A DNA stretch of 64,000 nt, taken from contig NZ_QPJK01000013.1 in assembly GCF_003337555.1 (NCBI RefSeq), forward strand, positions 158,481-222,480. The letters are read 5' to 3'. Positions 57,801-64,000 of the stretch are shown here, one piece after another. How positions within the stretch are numbered: the first letter of the stretch is position 1; every line of letters starts with the position of its first letter. Source of the stretch: Pseudorhodoferax soli. Lineage in GTDB: Bacteria > Pseudomonadota > Gammaproteobacteria > Burkholderiales > Burkholderiaceae_C. Both the position numbers and the translations under genes were made by a program. The notes beneath the pieces are model-generated. The model saw only the letters and a list, made by a program, of their open reading frames with translations, was not told where the DNA came from and ran no database searches.

Positions 57801-60342
57801 CGCCGCCCAGCGCGCCCACGACCCGGTTGGCGCGGCCGTCCAGCGCGGTCTGGGTCTCGGCGCCGGCGGCCTCCAGCTGGCTGGCGAAGTAGGTGGCCGG
57901 TTCGTTGCGCGTGGCGTTGTAGTCCACCTCCTCGCGGACCTGGCGGTCCAGACCCGGGGCCGGACCGCCGGCCGCGGCGCCGCCCCCACCGCCGGCGCTG
58001 GCGCAGTGCCCACAGTCCGGTGCAGGCGCCGCCGGCGGGCCGCCGCTGTCGGCCGCCGGCGGGGGCGGGGCCGGCGTGGCGGCGGGCGCGTCGCTGCGCA
58101 GGCTGGCCAGCGCGCTGGCGGCCTGGGCGCGCTGCTGGGCGATGAAGCCGGCCATGCGCACCGTGAGCGGCTGGGCCCAGGACTGGGCCGCCTGCGTCAC
58201 CGTGCCGGCCAGGCCGCCGAAGGCCTCGGTGACCCCGGCCGTGCTCTGCGCGCGCTGCGCGGCGCCCTGGGCCTGCAGCTGGGCCAGCGTGGCCTGCAGC
58301 CCGCTGGCCTCCTGCTCGGAGCGCTGCAGCTGCGCGCCGGCCTGTTCGGCCAGGGTGCCCTCCAGCCGCTGCTGGTTGGCCTGCAGGCGCTGGTCCAGCC
58401 GGTCGCTGCTGGCCCGTGCGCCCTGCAGCGCGCCATCGGGCGCACGTTCGGCCGCCTGGCGCAGCGCTGGCGCGCCGCGCGCGGCGCTGGCGCGCAGGTT
58501 CTGCTCCAGGCCCTGGGCCGTGCGCAGGTAGGTCGGCAGCGCGCCGCGCGTGGCGGCTTGCAGGCCGCCCACGGCCTGCTGCGCCTCGCGCCGCACGCCG
58601 CTCAGCGCGCCGCGCGCCTGGCTGTTGAGCCGGCTCCGGGCGGCGCGCTGCTGGGTGCGCAGCTGCTGCAGCTGGCCCTGCGTGAGCGACGCCAGCGCCC
58701 GTTGCGCGGCCTGCTGCTGCTCGCGCAGCCGGCTGCGCGCCTGGCGCAGCGCCGCGGCCACGCTGGTGCGGCCCTGCGTGGCCAGGCGCGCGTTCTCGCC
58801 GGCCAGCGCTGCCTGGTAGCTGCACGACAGGCTGCACGCAGTGGTGTCGCGCGATTGCTCCCAGGCCTGCTTCTTGGCGTCGAAGCGCTGCTCCAGGCCC
58901 TTGACCTCGGGATCGACCCAGCGCGGGATGCGCAGCTGGCGCTTCTCGTTCTTGGCCCGCGCCAGCCAGGCGCCGCGCTGCGACGAGTAGTGCGTGGCAC
59001 GCGCCTCGCTCCACTGCGCCAAGCTCCGGCTGGCCGCCTGGTGGGCCTCCTGGGCCTGGCGCACGGCACCGTTGTAGGCCGACACATGGCCGCTGACCAG
59101 GCCGCCGACGACGCTGGCGATGCGGGCTGCGCCGCTGCGCTCGCCGGCGTTGATGAGGCCGTGCGCGCTGCGGCCGGCCGCGGCGATGGCCTGGCCGGCG
59201 TCCAGCGCTGCCGAGTCCACCGCCATGGCCGCCATCTGGCCGGCCTCCTCGGTTGCGGCGGCGGCCGCGTCGGCGGCCTGGTCGATGGCGCCGCCGTCCA
59301 GGTCGTGGCGCTGCACGATCTCGCCGGCCTGCAGGCCATGGGCCTGGGCCATGTAGTGGCTGATGTCGTTGGCGCGTGCCAGCAGCTGCTGGTGCATTCC
59401 GCGCAGCTGGTCGGCGGTGCCGGCGTAGGCCTGGCGCGCCTGGCCTGCGGCCTCGCGCAGGGCGCGCCGCTGGTCTTCGGCGTTGGTGCCGGCGGGCGGC
59501 GTGGCCGCGGCGTCGCGGCCGGCCGGCGCCGCGGCTGCCGGGCGCGGTGGACGGCCAGGCTCCGCCGCAGCCTGCAGCGCATCGCCGGGCAGTTCGGTGG
59601 GTGCTTCCCAGGGGGCGTCGAGGGCCTGCCAGGGCAGCGGGGGCGCCTGCAGCGCGGCGTCGGCTAGCGCGTCGACAGCGTCGGGCAGGGCTGTGCCCTC
59701 GGCCTGGCCGTCTTCTCCTTCTGCGGCAGGCTGGCCGTCGGCGCGGGGCGGGCCGGCCGGCCCGCCACCACTGCCGGCAGGGCGTCCGGTGGCGGCGCCG
59801 GGTGTGGCCGCGCCCGGGGTGCCGGGGGCGGCTGGGCCGGGCGCTGGACGGTCAGCGGCGGGCGCGTCGGCTGCGGCAGCGGTGCCGGGTGCGGCGGCAG
59901 GTGTGGCGGCAGCGGCGGGCGCGGGGGCGGGGGCCGCGGCCGGCGCCGCCGGGCTGGCCGCAGCACGGGGCAGGGCAGCCTCGGGCGGTATGGACCGCAC
60001 CATGGGCTCGTCGCGCCGCGGTGGCGCAAGCGGAGATGCGTCGGCCGGGTACAGCGGCAGCAGTGGCGCATCAAAGCCAGCATCGAGGCGGGCGTCAAGG
60101 CGGGCATCCAGCGGGCGATCCAGACGCGCATCCAGCACCGATCCAGCGCCGAACGCCTGTGCCCCGGGCGCGGCCTGCAGTGGCAGATAGCGCGGCCAGG
60201 CCGGCGCGGCGTCGGCCGCGGCGCTGTCGGGCCCGGCCACGGGCGCGGCCTCGTGCGGCGCTGCGCCGGTCCGGCGCGCCGCCGTGGCGGCGGGCGGGCG
60301 GTCGCGCGCGCGCAGGTGCGCCGGGAGCGCGGCGCGGCCCAT
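51871..60342 (-). CDS. Giant eCIS-linked polymorphic toxin: annexin-like repeats and C-terminal PD-(D/E)XK nuclease
   Basis: One uninterrupted 2,823-residue frame, start ATG 60342, 5 bp after the ATPase stop. Order of parts: 1-285 disordered Ala/Pro/Gly with LDARLDARLD repeats; 285-770 long helices and Gln/Ala/Arg coiled coil with TTACSLSCSYQ near 505; DCGHCASAGG near 778; 840-1310 annexin-like units, best copy HAMAGCGTNEDLLFRF then MRAAYRRNTGNSLDADL; about 1428-1620 hydrophobic Gly/Ala segments (IAILGAIAAAVITVATGGAA); Gly/Pro linkers; a beta-rich module near 2040-2160 (GNVTIEGGASAHLNFGSFER); HELNE near 2320; C-terminus with VPD(2710), 13 residues, E2724-A-K2726 and QGTPEYLESLARDM. No signal peptide, which fits loading into an injection particle from the cytoplasm. 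No close named homologue is known to me. Confidence 0.75.
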   Translation of the reverse strand: MGRAALPAHLRARDRPPAATAARRTGAAPHEAAPVAGPDSAAADAAPAWPRYLPLQAAPGAQAFGAGSVLDARLDRPLDARLDARLDAGFDAPLLPLYPADASPLAPPRRDEPMVRSIPPEAALPRAAASPAAPAAAPAPAPAAAATPAAAPGTAAAADAPAADRPAPGPAAPGTPGAATPGAATGRPAGSGGGPAGPPRADGQPAAEGEDGQAEGTALPDAVDALADAALQAPPLPWQALDAPWEAPTELPGDALQAAAEPGRPPRPAAAAPAGRDAAATPPAGTNAEDQRRALREAAGQARQAYAGTADQLRGMHQQLLARANDISHYMAQAHGLQAGEIVQRHDLDGGAIDQAADAAAAATEEAGQMAAMAVDSAALDAGQAIAAAGRSAHGLINAGERSGAARIASVVGGLVSGHVSAYNGAVRQAQEAHQAASRSLAQWSEARATHYSSQRGAWLARAKNEKRQLRIPRWVDPEVKGLEQRFDAKKQAWEQSRDTTACSLSCSYQAALAGENARLATQGRTSVAAALRQARSRLREQQQAAQRALASLTQGQLQQLRTQQRAARSRLNSQARGALSGVRREAQQAVGGLQAATRGALPTYLRTAQGLEQNLRASAARGAPALRQAAERAPDGALQGARASSDRLDQRLQANQQRLEGTLAEQAGAQLQRSEQEASGLQATLAQLQAQGAAQRAQSTAGVTEAFGGLAGTVTQAAQSWAQPLTVRMAGFIAQQRAQAASALASLRSDAPAATPAPPPPAADSGGPPAAPAPDCGHCASAGGGGGAAAGGPAPGLDRQVREEVDYNATRNEPATYFASQLEAAGAETQTALDGRANRVVGALGGGFAGTVDESGVLAALRGMTLAQGRALDTQVYPRRHRGRHLDTDLRRELGADSTDYEAASAYLYGDNVTGARLELADSLGTFNDDEARIEEVMRALSPEQLAALGRDAGGTMAEVRDALGGTDREVFDALARGEHATADALRLRDAVDEARVDGEADAVHSAIERYTGAPPDGDWRAAQEMDGDTRRQAVVQALGGIVTDAAVARGIAPGTDVGGLSAEDRAAAYVSRDIDVYVGGAGPEGEPQMVTRRLEGANRDLAGALLRHGESSVEARAARLGVEMQRTGDPPNAVNIDRATFDPRFRADLSAASPAEREAHRRAAEERARVVMLAAERYAGGATTPEDFAPAHDPANPAAAMDDTRVTAARDRVIGQLQTRFGSDSTGAALATGLLTDARPSPETAALAMQHAMAGCGTNEDLLFRFTERMDRDEIAAMRAAYRRNTGNSLDADLGTFGEGFLGEVSGDDRLRMERALLGQPRNDRERLEVAAFAIEQQRREASGFGAWLADGTLADEAMGETETELRTLAGGPLAFGPRGEVIMRAASPNFDAQGRYTGGDRDTFAATTATAQAIAETYGRRIDAFADIATTGIAILGAIAAAVITVATGGAAGPLIAAAIVTGLASMSANYAIKGGRYGWEQAAVDLGMTAVQAVTAGVGAQLGAAAQIASKGAQAASTASRTLVTLSRIFTGNPVIDQIIVGTITGSIGGMANAAFDERTWAHGADDAIGALFGGLIKGGLSGAATATLTNSIEALGRNGAVIAERARAYAAQGGMARGLVGLAGRGIGGMGRGIDAALNMSAQGGMARGAGAMAARGLTRGSISAVGGMGGRATEILVDAGSGRFKGDAGDALLDIGQAGAHAFVQGIGEGAGESVGQARHARGAQRMEAEIAAGRAERGLPPLAPDALQAAAHDLAFMNQVGEGGALGRAIHLDHVVTHGGLEPMAAPVRPAAPEAAPAAHPPATEAGGAAPPHQGGADGNGGGGGDGGPPGGTGAHAAPAAPDGDGNRLLPGLRSAEVDAAIDAAQAGPVLRIGADQPGADTRPLPADHATLAQRQRAGALHEQADGLMQHANALLDTAIAHEAAAALADSHNPRRAAALRAEADRLLNQAVDLEAHATGLRAEAAEFASGRRSATADLPGPDDVDALFAGLASEQPGLVRVPLSDVERNPALLQRLVRPLLEGEGGGRMVFRVESERSRSLVHVDAHGNVTIEGGASAHLNFGSFERAVEFVLQNSQGRARIIAFEVDEGWVRALRSAAIPEHGTADLHGQPRLVDVRFADDQMEIPAGLIGELGRAVVPGSGRVHEVGAPGGGLPPADGSGGHAPADDGAGPATPPPGTGPRPAPGHTDESGHSTTAAAIPGSEFHGGSGFVVRRGGASLAEAEAGAALQRLIGPDGQLHGTVRPTRNDPGVLLVPQHGGGELQVTVRVGSVEPNADGLRPVATYRRNGDRVEITVSEHASAAQIQRALAHELNELRFSRHQRDDALRPGVRPTPPPDANAQLSRHDRGRVGEVEHLARAIETARSQGDTRALARLQDEAGRLVAHLGLVHGGEAADARRALALSALEPTSAGRRLLGEMVEAARANPMLEPLTGSLDDVFVLARQAAHQQTLGRGDHQQLALAARRVVEEGLVRNGGRTVDHDAIAQAREQLPDPAARALLDRAIDEARAKGSAIEREIVRDLRAAPDPLARELAAQRFGDHVNYQDFALFQARYLAAHTSLDGADPALQQRLFTLWAGGAFVTAGGGVRGISIGAVRAVATDVPTAGLSLRDNPAQEAHARVQTDAIRERNDILAELGGRPPPSGRTPEQLATALSQAMVTIRDSGEALGEHAASRFATDTLGLGTPLPCSRTGAGVPDLAFNGPDGRLVVVEAKGPQADLGFRRTADGRRAEQGTPEYLESLARDMMRPTSPADVQALGARILAAVRANPPQVDYYVVRQPLDRRGRPTPLEAQKFDLTTGRTTTMTATTP

Positions 60343-60346
60343 GGCC

Positions 60347-62287
60347 TCAGCCCGCCGGGGCCAGCAGCATGGCCGGCATGGACTTGCCGAGCTTGCGGTA
60401 CTCGGCACCCAGCGCGGCGGCCAGGGCTGGCGCGTCGATGCTGCCGCCGCCGGCCGCCGCGCGCGCGCCCAGCACCACGTTGCGGATGTGGCCGCCCGCC
60501 AGTTCGCAGCCGGCGGCCAGCCGGTTCAGCGCGGCCGGTGCCAGTGCGTGGGCCTCGCCCAGGTGGGCCAGCCACAGCGCGCGCCGCTCCTCCGGGCCGG
60601 GCGCGGGGAATTCGAGGATGGCGTCGAGCCGGCGCGTGAACGCGCTGTCGAAGCGCGCGCGGCTGTTGCTGGTCAGCAGCACGATGCCGTCGTAGCTCTC
60701 GATGCGCTGCAGCAGGTAGTTGGTCTGCTGGTTGGCGAAGCGGTCGTTGGCGTCCTTGACCTCGGTGCGCTTGCCGAACAGCGCGTCGGCCTCGTCGAAC
60801 AGCAGCACCACCTCGTCGTGCTCGGCCCGCGCGAACAGCTCGGCCAGGTTCTTCTCGGTCTCGCCGATGTACTTGCTGGTCACCGCCGCCAGGTCGACGC
60901 GGTACAGCGGCATCGACAGCCGCGTGGCGATCCACCCGGCCGACAGCGTCTTGCCGGTGCCCGAGGCGCCGACCAGCAGCGCCCGCACGCCGGGCCGGTA
61001 GCGCGTGCGCGCACCGGGGCCCAGGCCGTCGGCGAGGCCGTCGCGCAGCCGGCAGCGCTGCAGCAGGTGGGCCAGCTCGGCGCGCAGCGGCGCGGCCAGC
61101 ACAAGGGCGGCGTCGGGCACGTCGGTGGGCAGGGCCTCGGCCAGCGTGCCGAGCTCGCTGCGCTGCTGCCGCGCGGCGCGGTGCAGGGCGGGGCGCTGCA
61201 GCGCGCCGGGGCCGGCGGCGCGGCACAGCGCGGCGATGCGCGCGGCGCTGTGCCGGTGCCGCGCGCCGAGTTCGGCGGCGAGCGTGGCATCGGCGCCGCC
61301 CTGGGCCCACAGGGCGCTGCGCTCGGCGGCGGTGGGCAGTGCCAGAACCCATTCGGCCGGCGCGTGGCCGTCCAGCGTCCAGCTGCCGTCTGGGCCGCTG
61401 GCCAGCAGGCAGGGGCCGGTGGCGGGCGCCAGCGCCGGCACGCGGCGGCGCTCGCCGGGCGCCAGTGGGGCGCAGAACACCGGCAATGCGCCGTGCAGCA
61501 CCAGCCAGGCCGACAGGCCCGCCGGCGGCTCGGCGCCATCGATGCAGGCCGTGCGGCGGCCCAGCAGCGCGGCCACTGCGGCGGCGGCCCTGCGCGCTTC
61601 GGCGGGGTGGGCGCTGCGCAGCACCAGCGCGCCGGCGCCCGTCGCGCTAGCCGCGAGCAGGCCGGCATGGCGCTCGGCCTCGCACTGCAGGCTGGGCGGC
61701 AGCGGGGCGCCGGGTTCTTCCAGCGTCACGCCCGGCCAGTGCCCGCGCGCGCCGCGCGCGGCCAGCACCACGGGCGTGGGCAGGGCCAGCGCGGTGTCGG
61801 GCAGCGTGCGCTCGGGCGCCTCGACCAGGCGCAGCAGCTGGTGCCGCAGCGCCGCGCCGTCCAGCAGCGTGGCCAGGCTGGCGGCGGCGTCGCCGCCCGG
61901 CCCGGCGTGCAGCGCGGCCACCAGGCCGGCCGTGGGCCGCAGCTCGCGCAGCGGCGCCTGCAGCCAGCCGACCGCGCGGGCGGCCAGCGGGTCGGTGTCC
62001 ACGGCCAGGGCCAGCGCGACGGCCAGGCGTTCGACCTCGGTCAGCGCGAAGGCCTGGGCCAGCCGGTGCAGAGCCGCGTCGCAGTCGGGCGGCTGGTCCT
62101 GCCACTGCTGCAGCGCCGTGGCCAGGTCTTGCGCCAGCGGCCAGCGCGCGTGCAGGCCGGCCAGCCACTGGGCTTCGGGCGCGGCATCGGCCTCGGCCGT
62201 GGCGGGGGCCAGTTGCAGCAGGGCCGTCTCGGCCAGTGGTGGGGTCGTCGGCGCCAGCAGGTGGCGGTGGGTGCCGGGGGCGTTCAC
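60347..62287 (-). CDS. AAA+ ATPase of a contractile injection system (Afp15/Pvc15-like)
   Basis: A 646-residue ATPase. The GTG start at 62287 overlaps the preceding stop by 4 bp (GTGA); longer frames would run inside the upstream gene. Residues 1-400 are a helical, Ala/Leu-rich N-terminal region typical of eCIS ATPases. The AAA+ core follows: Walker A GASGTGKT with K446, [20 protein letters not shown], Walker [21 protein letters not shown], sensor/arginine-finger region [20 protein letters not shown], and a C-terminal lid. The [11 protein letters not shown] and [10 protein letters not shown] blocks are those of the Afp15/Pvc15 group, required for assembling or loading the particle. It lies between the tape-measure-like gene and the giant toxin gene. 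Confidence 0.85.
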   Translation of the reverse strand: MNAPGTHRHLLAPTTPPLAETALLQLAPATAEADAAPEAQWLAGLHARWPLAQDLATALQQWQDQPPDCDAALHRLAQAFALTEVERLAVALALAVDTDPLAARAVGWLQAPLRELRPTAGLVAALHAGPGGDAAASLATLLDGAALRHQLLRLVEAPERTLPDTALALPTPVVLAARGARGHWPGVTLEEPGAPLPPSLQCEAERHAGLLAASATGAGALVLRSAHPAEARRAAAAVAALLGRRTACIDGAEPPAGLSAWLVLHGALPVFCAPLAPGERRRVPALAPATGPCLLASGPDGSWTLDGHAPAEWVLALPTAAERSALWAQGGADATLAAELGARHRHSAARIAALCRAAGPGALQRPALHRAARQQRSELGTLAEALPTDVPDAALVLAAPLRAELAHLLQRCRLRDGLADGLGPGARTRYRPGVRALLVGASGTGKTLSAGWIATRLSMPLYRVDLAAVTSKYIGETEKNLAELFARAEHDEVVLLFDEADALFGKRTEVKDANDRFANQQTNYLLQRIESYDGIVLLTSNSRARFDSAFTRRLDAILEFPAPGPEERRALWLAHLGEAHALAPAALNRLAAGCELAGGHIRNVVLGARAAAGGGSIDAPALAAALGAEYRKLGKSMPAMLLAPAG

Positions 62288-63705
62288 GGCACATCCCCGT
62301 AGTGGAAGGCGACCACGCGGCCGAGCCAGGGCAGCCAGCCGGGGTCCAGGTCCAGGCCCAGGCGGCGCAGCCGCAGGTTGCCCTGGTCGAGGCGGAAGAA
62401 CAGGTCCACGTGGGTAGGCGTGAGCGCCACGCGGGCGGGGCGGCGTGCCAGCGTGACCAGGCCCAGGCGGCCGGCGCGGTGCAGCCAGCGGCGTGCGTCG
62501 GCCAGCCAGCCGGCGAGGGCGACGTGCAGGTCTTCGTCGGGGGGCAGCGGCAGGGCGAGCTGCCAGAGCGGATCGTCCGGCGGCGCGGCCAGGCGGCGCA
62601 GCGCCAGGTGCAGCAGCATGGCGGTGCAGCGCGGCCCGGCGTCGGCGGGCTGGGTGTCCAGCCACTGCGGCCACTGCAGGCGCTGCAGCACGGGCAGCAG
62701 GAACAGCAGGCCGCCCCAGGCGGTGGGTTCGCGCCAGGGCGGCTGGGCCAGCGGTTGGGGGGCGGGCTTGGCCGGGAGCCCTGGCTCAGGCAAGTCCGGA
62801 GTGATGGGTGCGGCCCGGGTCTGCTGCTCTTGCGCGCGGGGTGGTGCGGACTGCCGGCGGCGCACGCGCGTCGGCTTGGGCGCTGCTACGGCCGGCACCG
62901 GCGCAGGGCTGTCAGGCGGCGCGCCCAGGTCGGGCGCCAGGGGTGCCGTCTCCGGTGCCGCCGAGGTCGGCGGCAACCACGTTGGCGGTGCCAGCCGCAG
63001 CGCGTGTTGCAGCCAGGGCGGCAGCGGCGCGCGTGGACCTGCGGCGGGCGCGGCCTGGTGTGCCAGGTCGCCGCGGCGCGCGAAGGGGCCGTGCGCCGGG
63101 CGTGCCACGGCGTCCGTGGGCTGCGCCGGCACCGACCCCAGCCCGGCTTGCTGAACCAGCGCCGGCCCCAGCGCCGGCCCGATGGCCTGCGCCAGCGCCG
63201 CTGCCTGCCCTGCGTGCACGGCGGCGGCCAGCCACGCCGGCAGTGCGCTGCGCGCCTCGGGCCACCTGGCCACGGTCCAGGCGATCACGCGCAGGTTGGT
63301 CGCCACATCCGCCTGCGCGCTGTACTCGGGCACGGCCAGCGGCCAGTACCAGGCGGTGCACGGCTGGCCGCGCAGCAGGCGCAGTGCCAGTTGCACGCGC
63401 GCGTCCAGCGCGCCGCTGAATGCCACGCAGGCGGCAGTGTCGGCCGTGGCGTGGGTGGCATCGACCCAGTGCTGCACGGCCTCGGCGCTGCGCTGCTCGA
63501 TCAGGCGTGACAGGGCCTGCGCCGAGATGCCGGCCGCCACCGGCCCCAGCGCGAGCCGGCGCACCACGAGCAGCCGCGTGCCCTCGGCGTCGCCCAGGCT
63601 GGCGCAGCGCAGTGCGTCTTCCAGCACCGGCAGCAGGCGGCGGGCGTGCTCGGCACGCGGGGCCTTCACGTGCAGGTGGCGGACGGTGCGCTGGTCGGCA
63701 GGCAT
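62284..63705 (-). CDS. Contractile injection system tape-measure-like protein
   Basis: A 473-residue protein, with start ATG chosen at 63705 (MPADQRTVRHLHVKAPR). The N-terminal part (RHLHVKAPRAEHARRLLPVL, LLVVRRLALGPV) and the C-terminal part (AWGGLLFLLPVLQRLQWPQW, then CTAMLLHLALRRLAAPPDDP) follow the pattern of the conserved eCIS proteins annotated as CIS tape-measure (Afp14-related): a GLxLLxPFL block followed by an R-x-AxxLLHxL block. The centre is Pro/Ala-rich and disordered. It directly precedes and overlaps the AAA+ gene, as in eCIS loci. Family assignment is by pattern, so moderate confidence. Upstream sequence consists of intergenic repeats. Confidence 0.6.
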   Translation of the reverse strand: MPADQRTVRHLHVKAPRAEHARRLLPVLEDALRCASLGDAEGTRLLVVRRLALGPVAAGISAQALSRLIEQRSAEAVQHWVDATHATADTAACVAFSGALDARVQLALRLLRGQPCTAWYWPLAVPEYSAQADVATNLRVIAWTVARWPEARSALPAWLAAAVHAGQAAALAQAIGPALGPALVQQAGLGSVPAQPTDAVARPAHGPFARRGDLAHQAAPAAGPRAPLPPWLQHALRLAPPTWLPPTSAAPETAPLAPDLGAPPDSPAPVPAVAAPKPTRVRRRQSAPPRAQEQQTRAAPITPDLPEPGLPAKPAPQPLAQPPWREPTAWGGLLFLLPVLQRLQWPQWLDTQPADAGPRCTAMLLHLALRRLAAPPDDPLWQLALPLPPDEDLHVALAGWLADARRWLHRAGRLGLVTLARRPARVALTPTHVDLFFRLDQGNLRLRRLGLDLDPGWLPWLGRVVAFHYGDVP

Positions 63706-63736
63706 GGCGTTCAGCGCCTCGCGCAACGCGAATTCG

Positions 63737-63788
63737 AGGCCGAGCGCAGCGAAGGCCCGAGCCCCAGGCCGAGCGCAGCGATGGCCCG
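63737..63788. repeat. Two direct repeats of a 23-bp intergenic element
   Basis: A 23-bp unit beginning AGGCCGAGCGCAGCGA and ending GGCCCG occurs at 63737-63759 and again at 63766-63788, differing at one base (A/T). A looser copy (GGAGCGCAGTGGCC) follows near 63819. Such GC-rich, Comamonadaceae-style intergenic repeats are common between genes. Seen directly. Confidence 0.65.
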
Positions 63789-63870
63789 TGTGGGAGTTCC
63801 CCCTGTGCCCACGCCGAGGAGCGCAGTGGCCTGGGCGGCGCGGGGAACCTCGCGCTTCAATAACTGACTC

Positions 63871-63923
63871 ATTGCACTTGTTCGAGCTGAGTGAACGCAG
63901 TGAACGGTGCGAGTTGTGCAATG
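63871..63923. repeat. Inverted repeat CATTGCAC...GTGCAATG
   Basis: Perfect 8-bp arms at 63871-63878 and 63916-63923 enclose 37 bp that includes GAGTGAACGCAGTGAACGG, a short internal near-repeat. It could be a REP-like element or a regulatory site for the eCIS unit 166 bp away. Arms seen directly; role unknown. Confidence 0.5.
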
Positions 63924-64000
63924 CGCCCAGGCCGCGAGCACCGCAGGTTGCCCGGAGCGCCAGCGGAGGGACGGGGGCACCGGGGTCGCCTTCTCTTTGG

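Larger units (their letters stand above)
63706..64000. other. Intergenic repeat-rich region at the window edge
   Basis: About 295 bp with no credible gene; open frames across it give low-complexity products of a type often misannotated in this bacterial group. It contains direct and inverted repeats (listed separately) and must hold the promoter of the tape-measure-like/ATPase/toxin unit if transcription starts here. The region runs off the window. Confidence 0.55.

Noticed and set aside
50632..59667. A 3,011-codon open frame on the plus strand opposite the giant toxin
   Set aside because: It mirrors the toxin gene codon for codon. High-GC coding DNA often leaves the antisense frame free of stops. 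Its product is low-complexity Arg/Ala/Gly/His sequence without domains, and the minus-strand frame has clear motifs and operon overlaps.
63711..63980. An 89-codon minus-strand frame at the right edge
   Set aside because: It covers the direct and inverted repeats, its translation is low-complexity, and frames of this kind occur as artefacts of intergenic repeats.
1..64000. tRNA, rRNA, CRISPR array, transposase genes, phage integrase
   Set aside because: No cloverleaf-like or rRNA-like segments, no regularly spaced identical repeats, and no transposase or integrase motifs were seen while reading both strands. This is a visual scan, not a computed search.

Overview
This window is about 70% GC, densely packed and rich in long antisense open frames. 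It reads as chromosome from a beta-proteobacterium of the Burkholderiales, most likely Comamonadaceae. Supporting signs are a Bug-type solute receptor, VanA/VanB-like oxygenase genes, a RpoE/ChrR-type sigma/anti-sigma pair, PEP-CTERM proteins and a monocistronic KatE-type catalase. I found no rRNA, tRNA, CRISPR array or intact insertion sequence. The affiliation is inferred from gene content only.

Layout. 1-13.7 kb: FAH-family hydrolase; a phospholipase C/PEP-CTERM gene pair; a truncated ZIP transporter remnant next to an ECF sigma/ChrR cupin anti-sigma pair; a hydrolase, a DUF1003 protein, the large catalase, an isochorismatase-like hydrolase, a lone receiver protein, and a sorbosone-dehydrogenase-like protein fused to a PEBP domain. 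14.1-21.9 kb: a catabolic island with a five-gene branched-chain-type ABC importer, a Rieske oxygenase and its reductase, bracketed by two paralogous MarR regulators and preceded by a palindromic operator candidate. 22-29.4 kb: tannase-like esterase, divergent LysR regulator, Bug receptor, TSUP permease, and two overlapping lipoprotein hydrolases. 29.5-34 kb: an alkanesulfonate (ssu) operon with a Mop/TOBE protein. 34-34.7 kb: HepT/MntA toxin-antitoxin pair. 34.7-42.1 kb: RpiR regulator, a second PEP-CTERM protein with a sigma-54-type promoter, an MFS transporter plus racemase-like pair, and a second ECF sigma/anti-sigma unit behind a DUF4394 lipoprotein. 42.2-50 kb: EamA exporter, a SoxCD-like sulfite dehydrogenase, small redox proteins, DODA dioxygenase, SolA-like oxidase, an ssuA pseudogene, a membrane-anchored receiver, a phosphatase and an ArsC-like protein.

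The most remarkable part is 50.0-63.7 kb on the minus strand. It is a tightly coupled four-gene block: a contractile-injection-system tape-measure-like protein, an AAA+ ATPase of the Afp15/Pvc15 type, a single 2,823-residue polymorphic toxin, and a 614-residue protein that overlaps the toxin stop codon by 4 bp and resembles an immunity protein. The toxin carries a disordered N-terminus, long helical regions, annexin-like repeats, a hydrophobic Gly/Ala-rich segment and a C-terminal PD-(D/E)XK nuclease motif. I read this as the cargo end of an extracellular contractile injection system (eCIS) whose structural genes, if present, should lie beyond base 64000. An annexin-like delivery region and a dedicated immunity gene would both be unusual for an eCIS.

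A second theme is sulfur. The ssu operon and the sulfite dehydrogenase share an upstream GCATAAGCA...TTCGTTCT motif at nearly the same distance from the start codon. A TSUP permease and a decayed ssuA copy are also present, so sulfonate-derived sulfite may be both assimilated and detoxified under common control.
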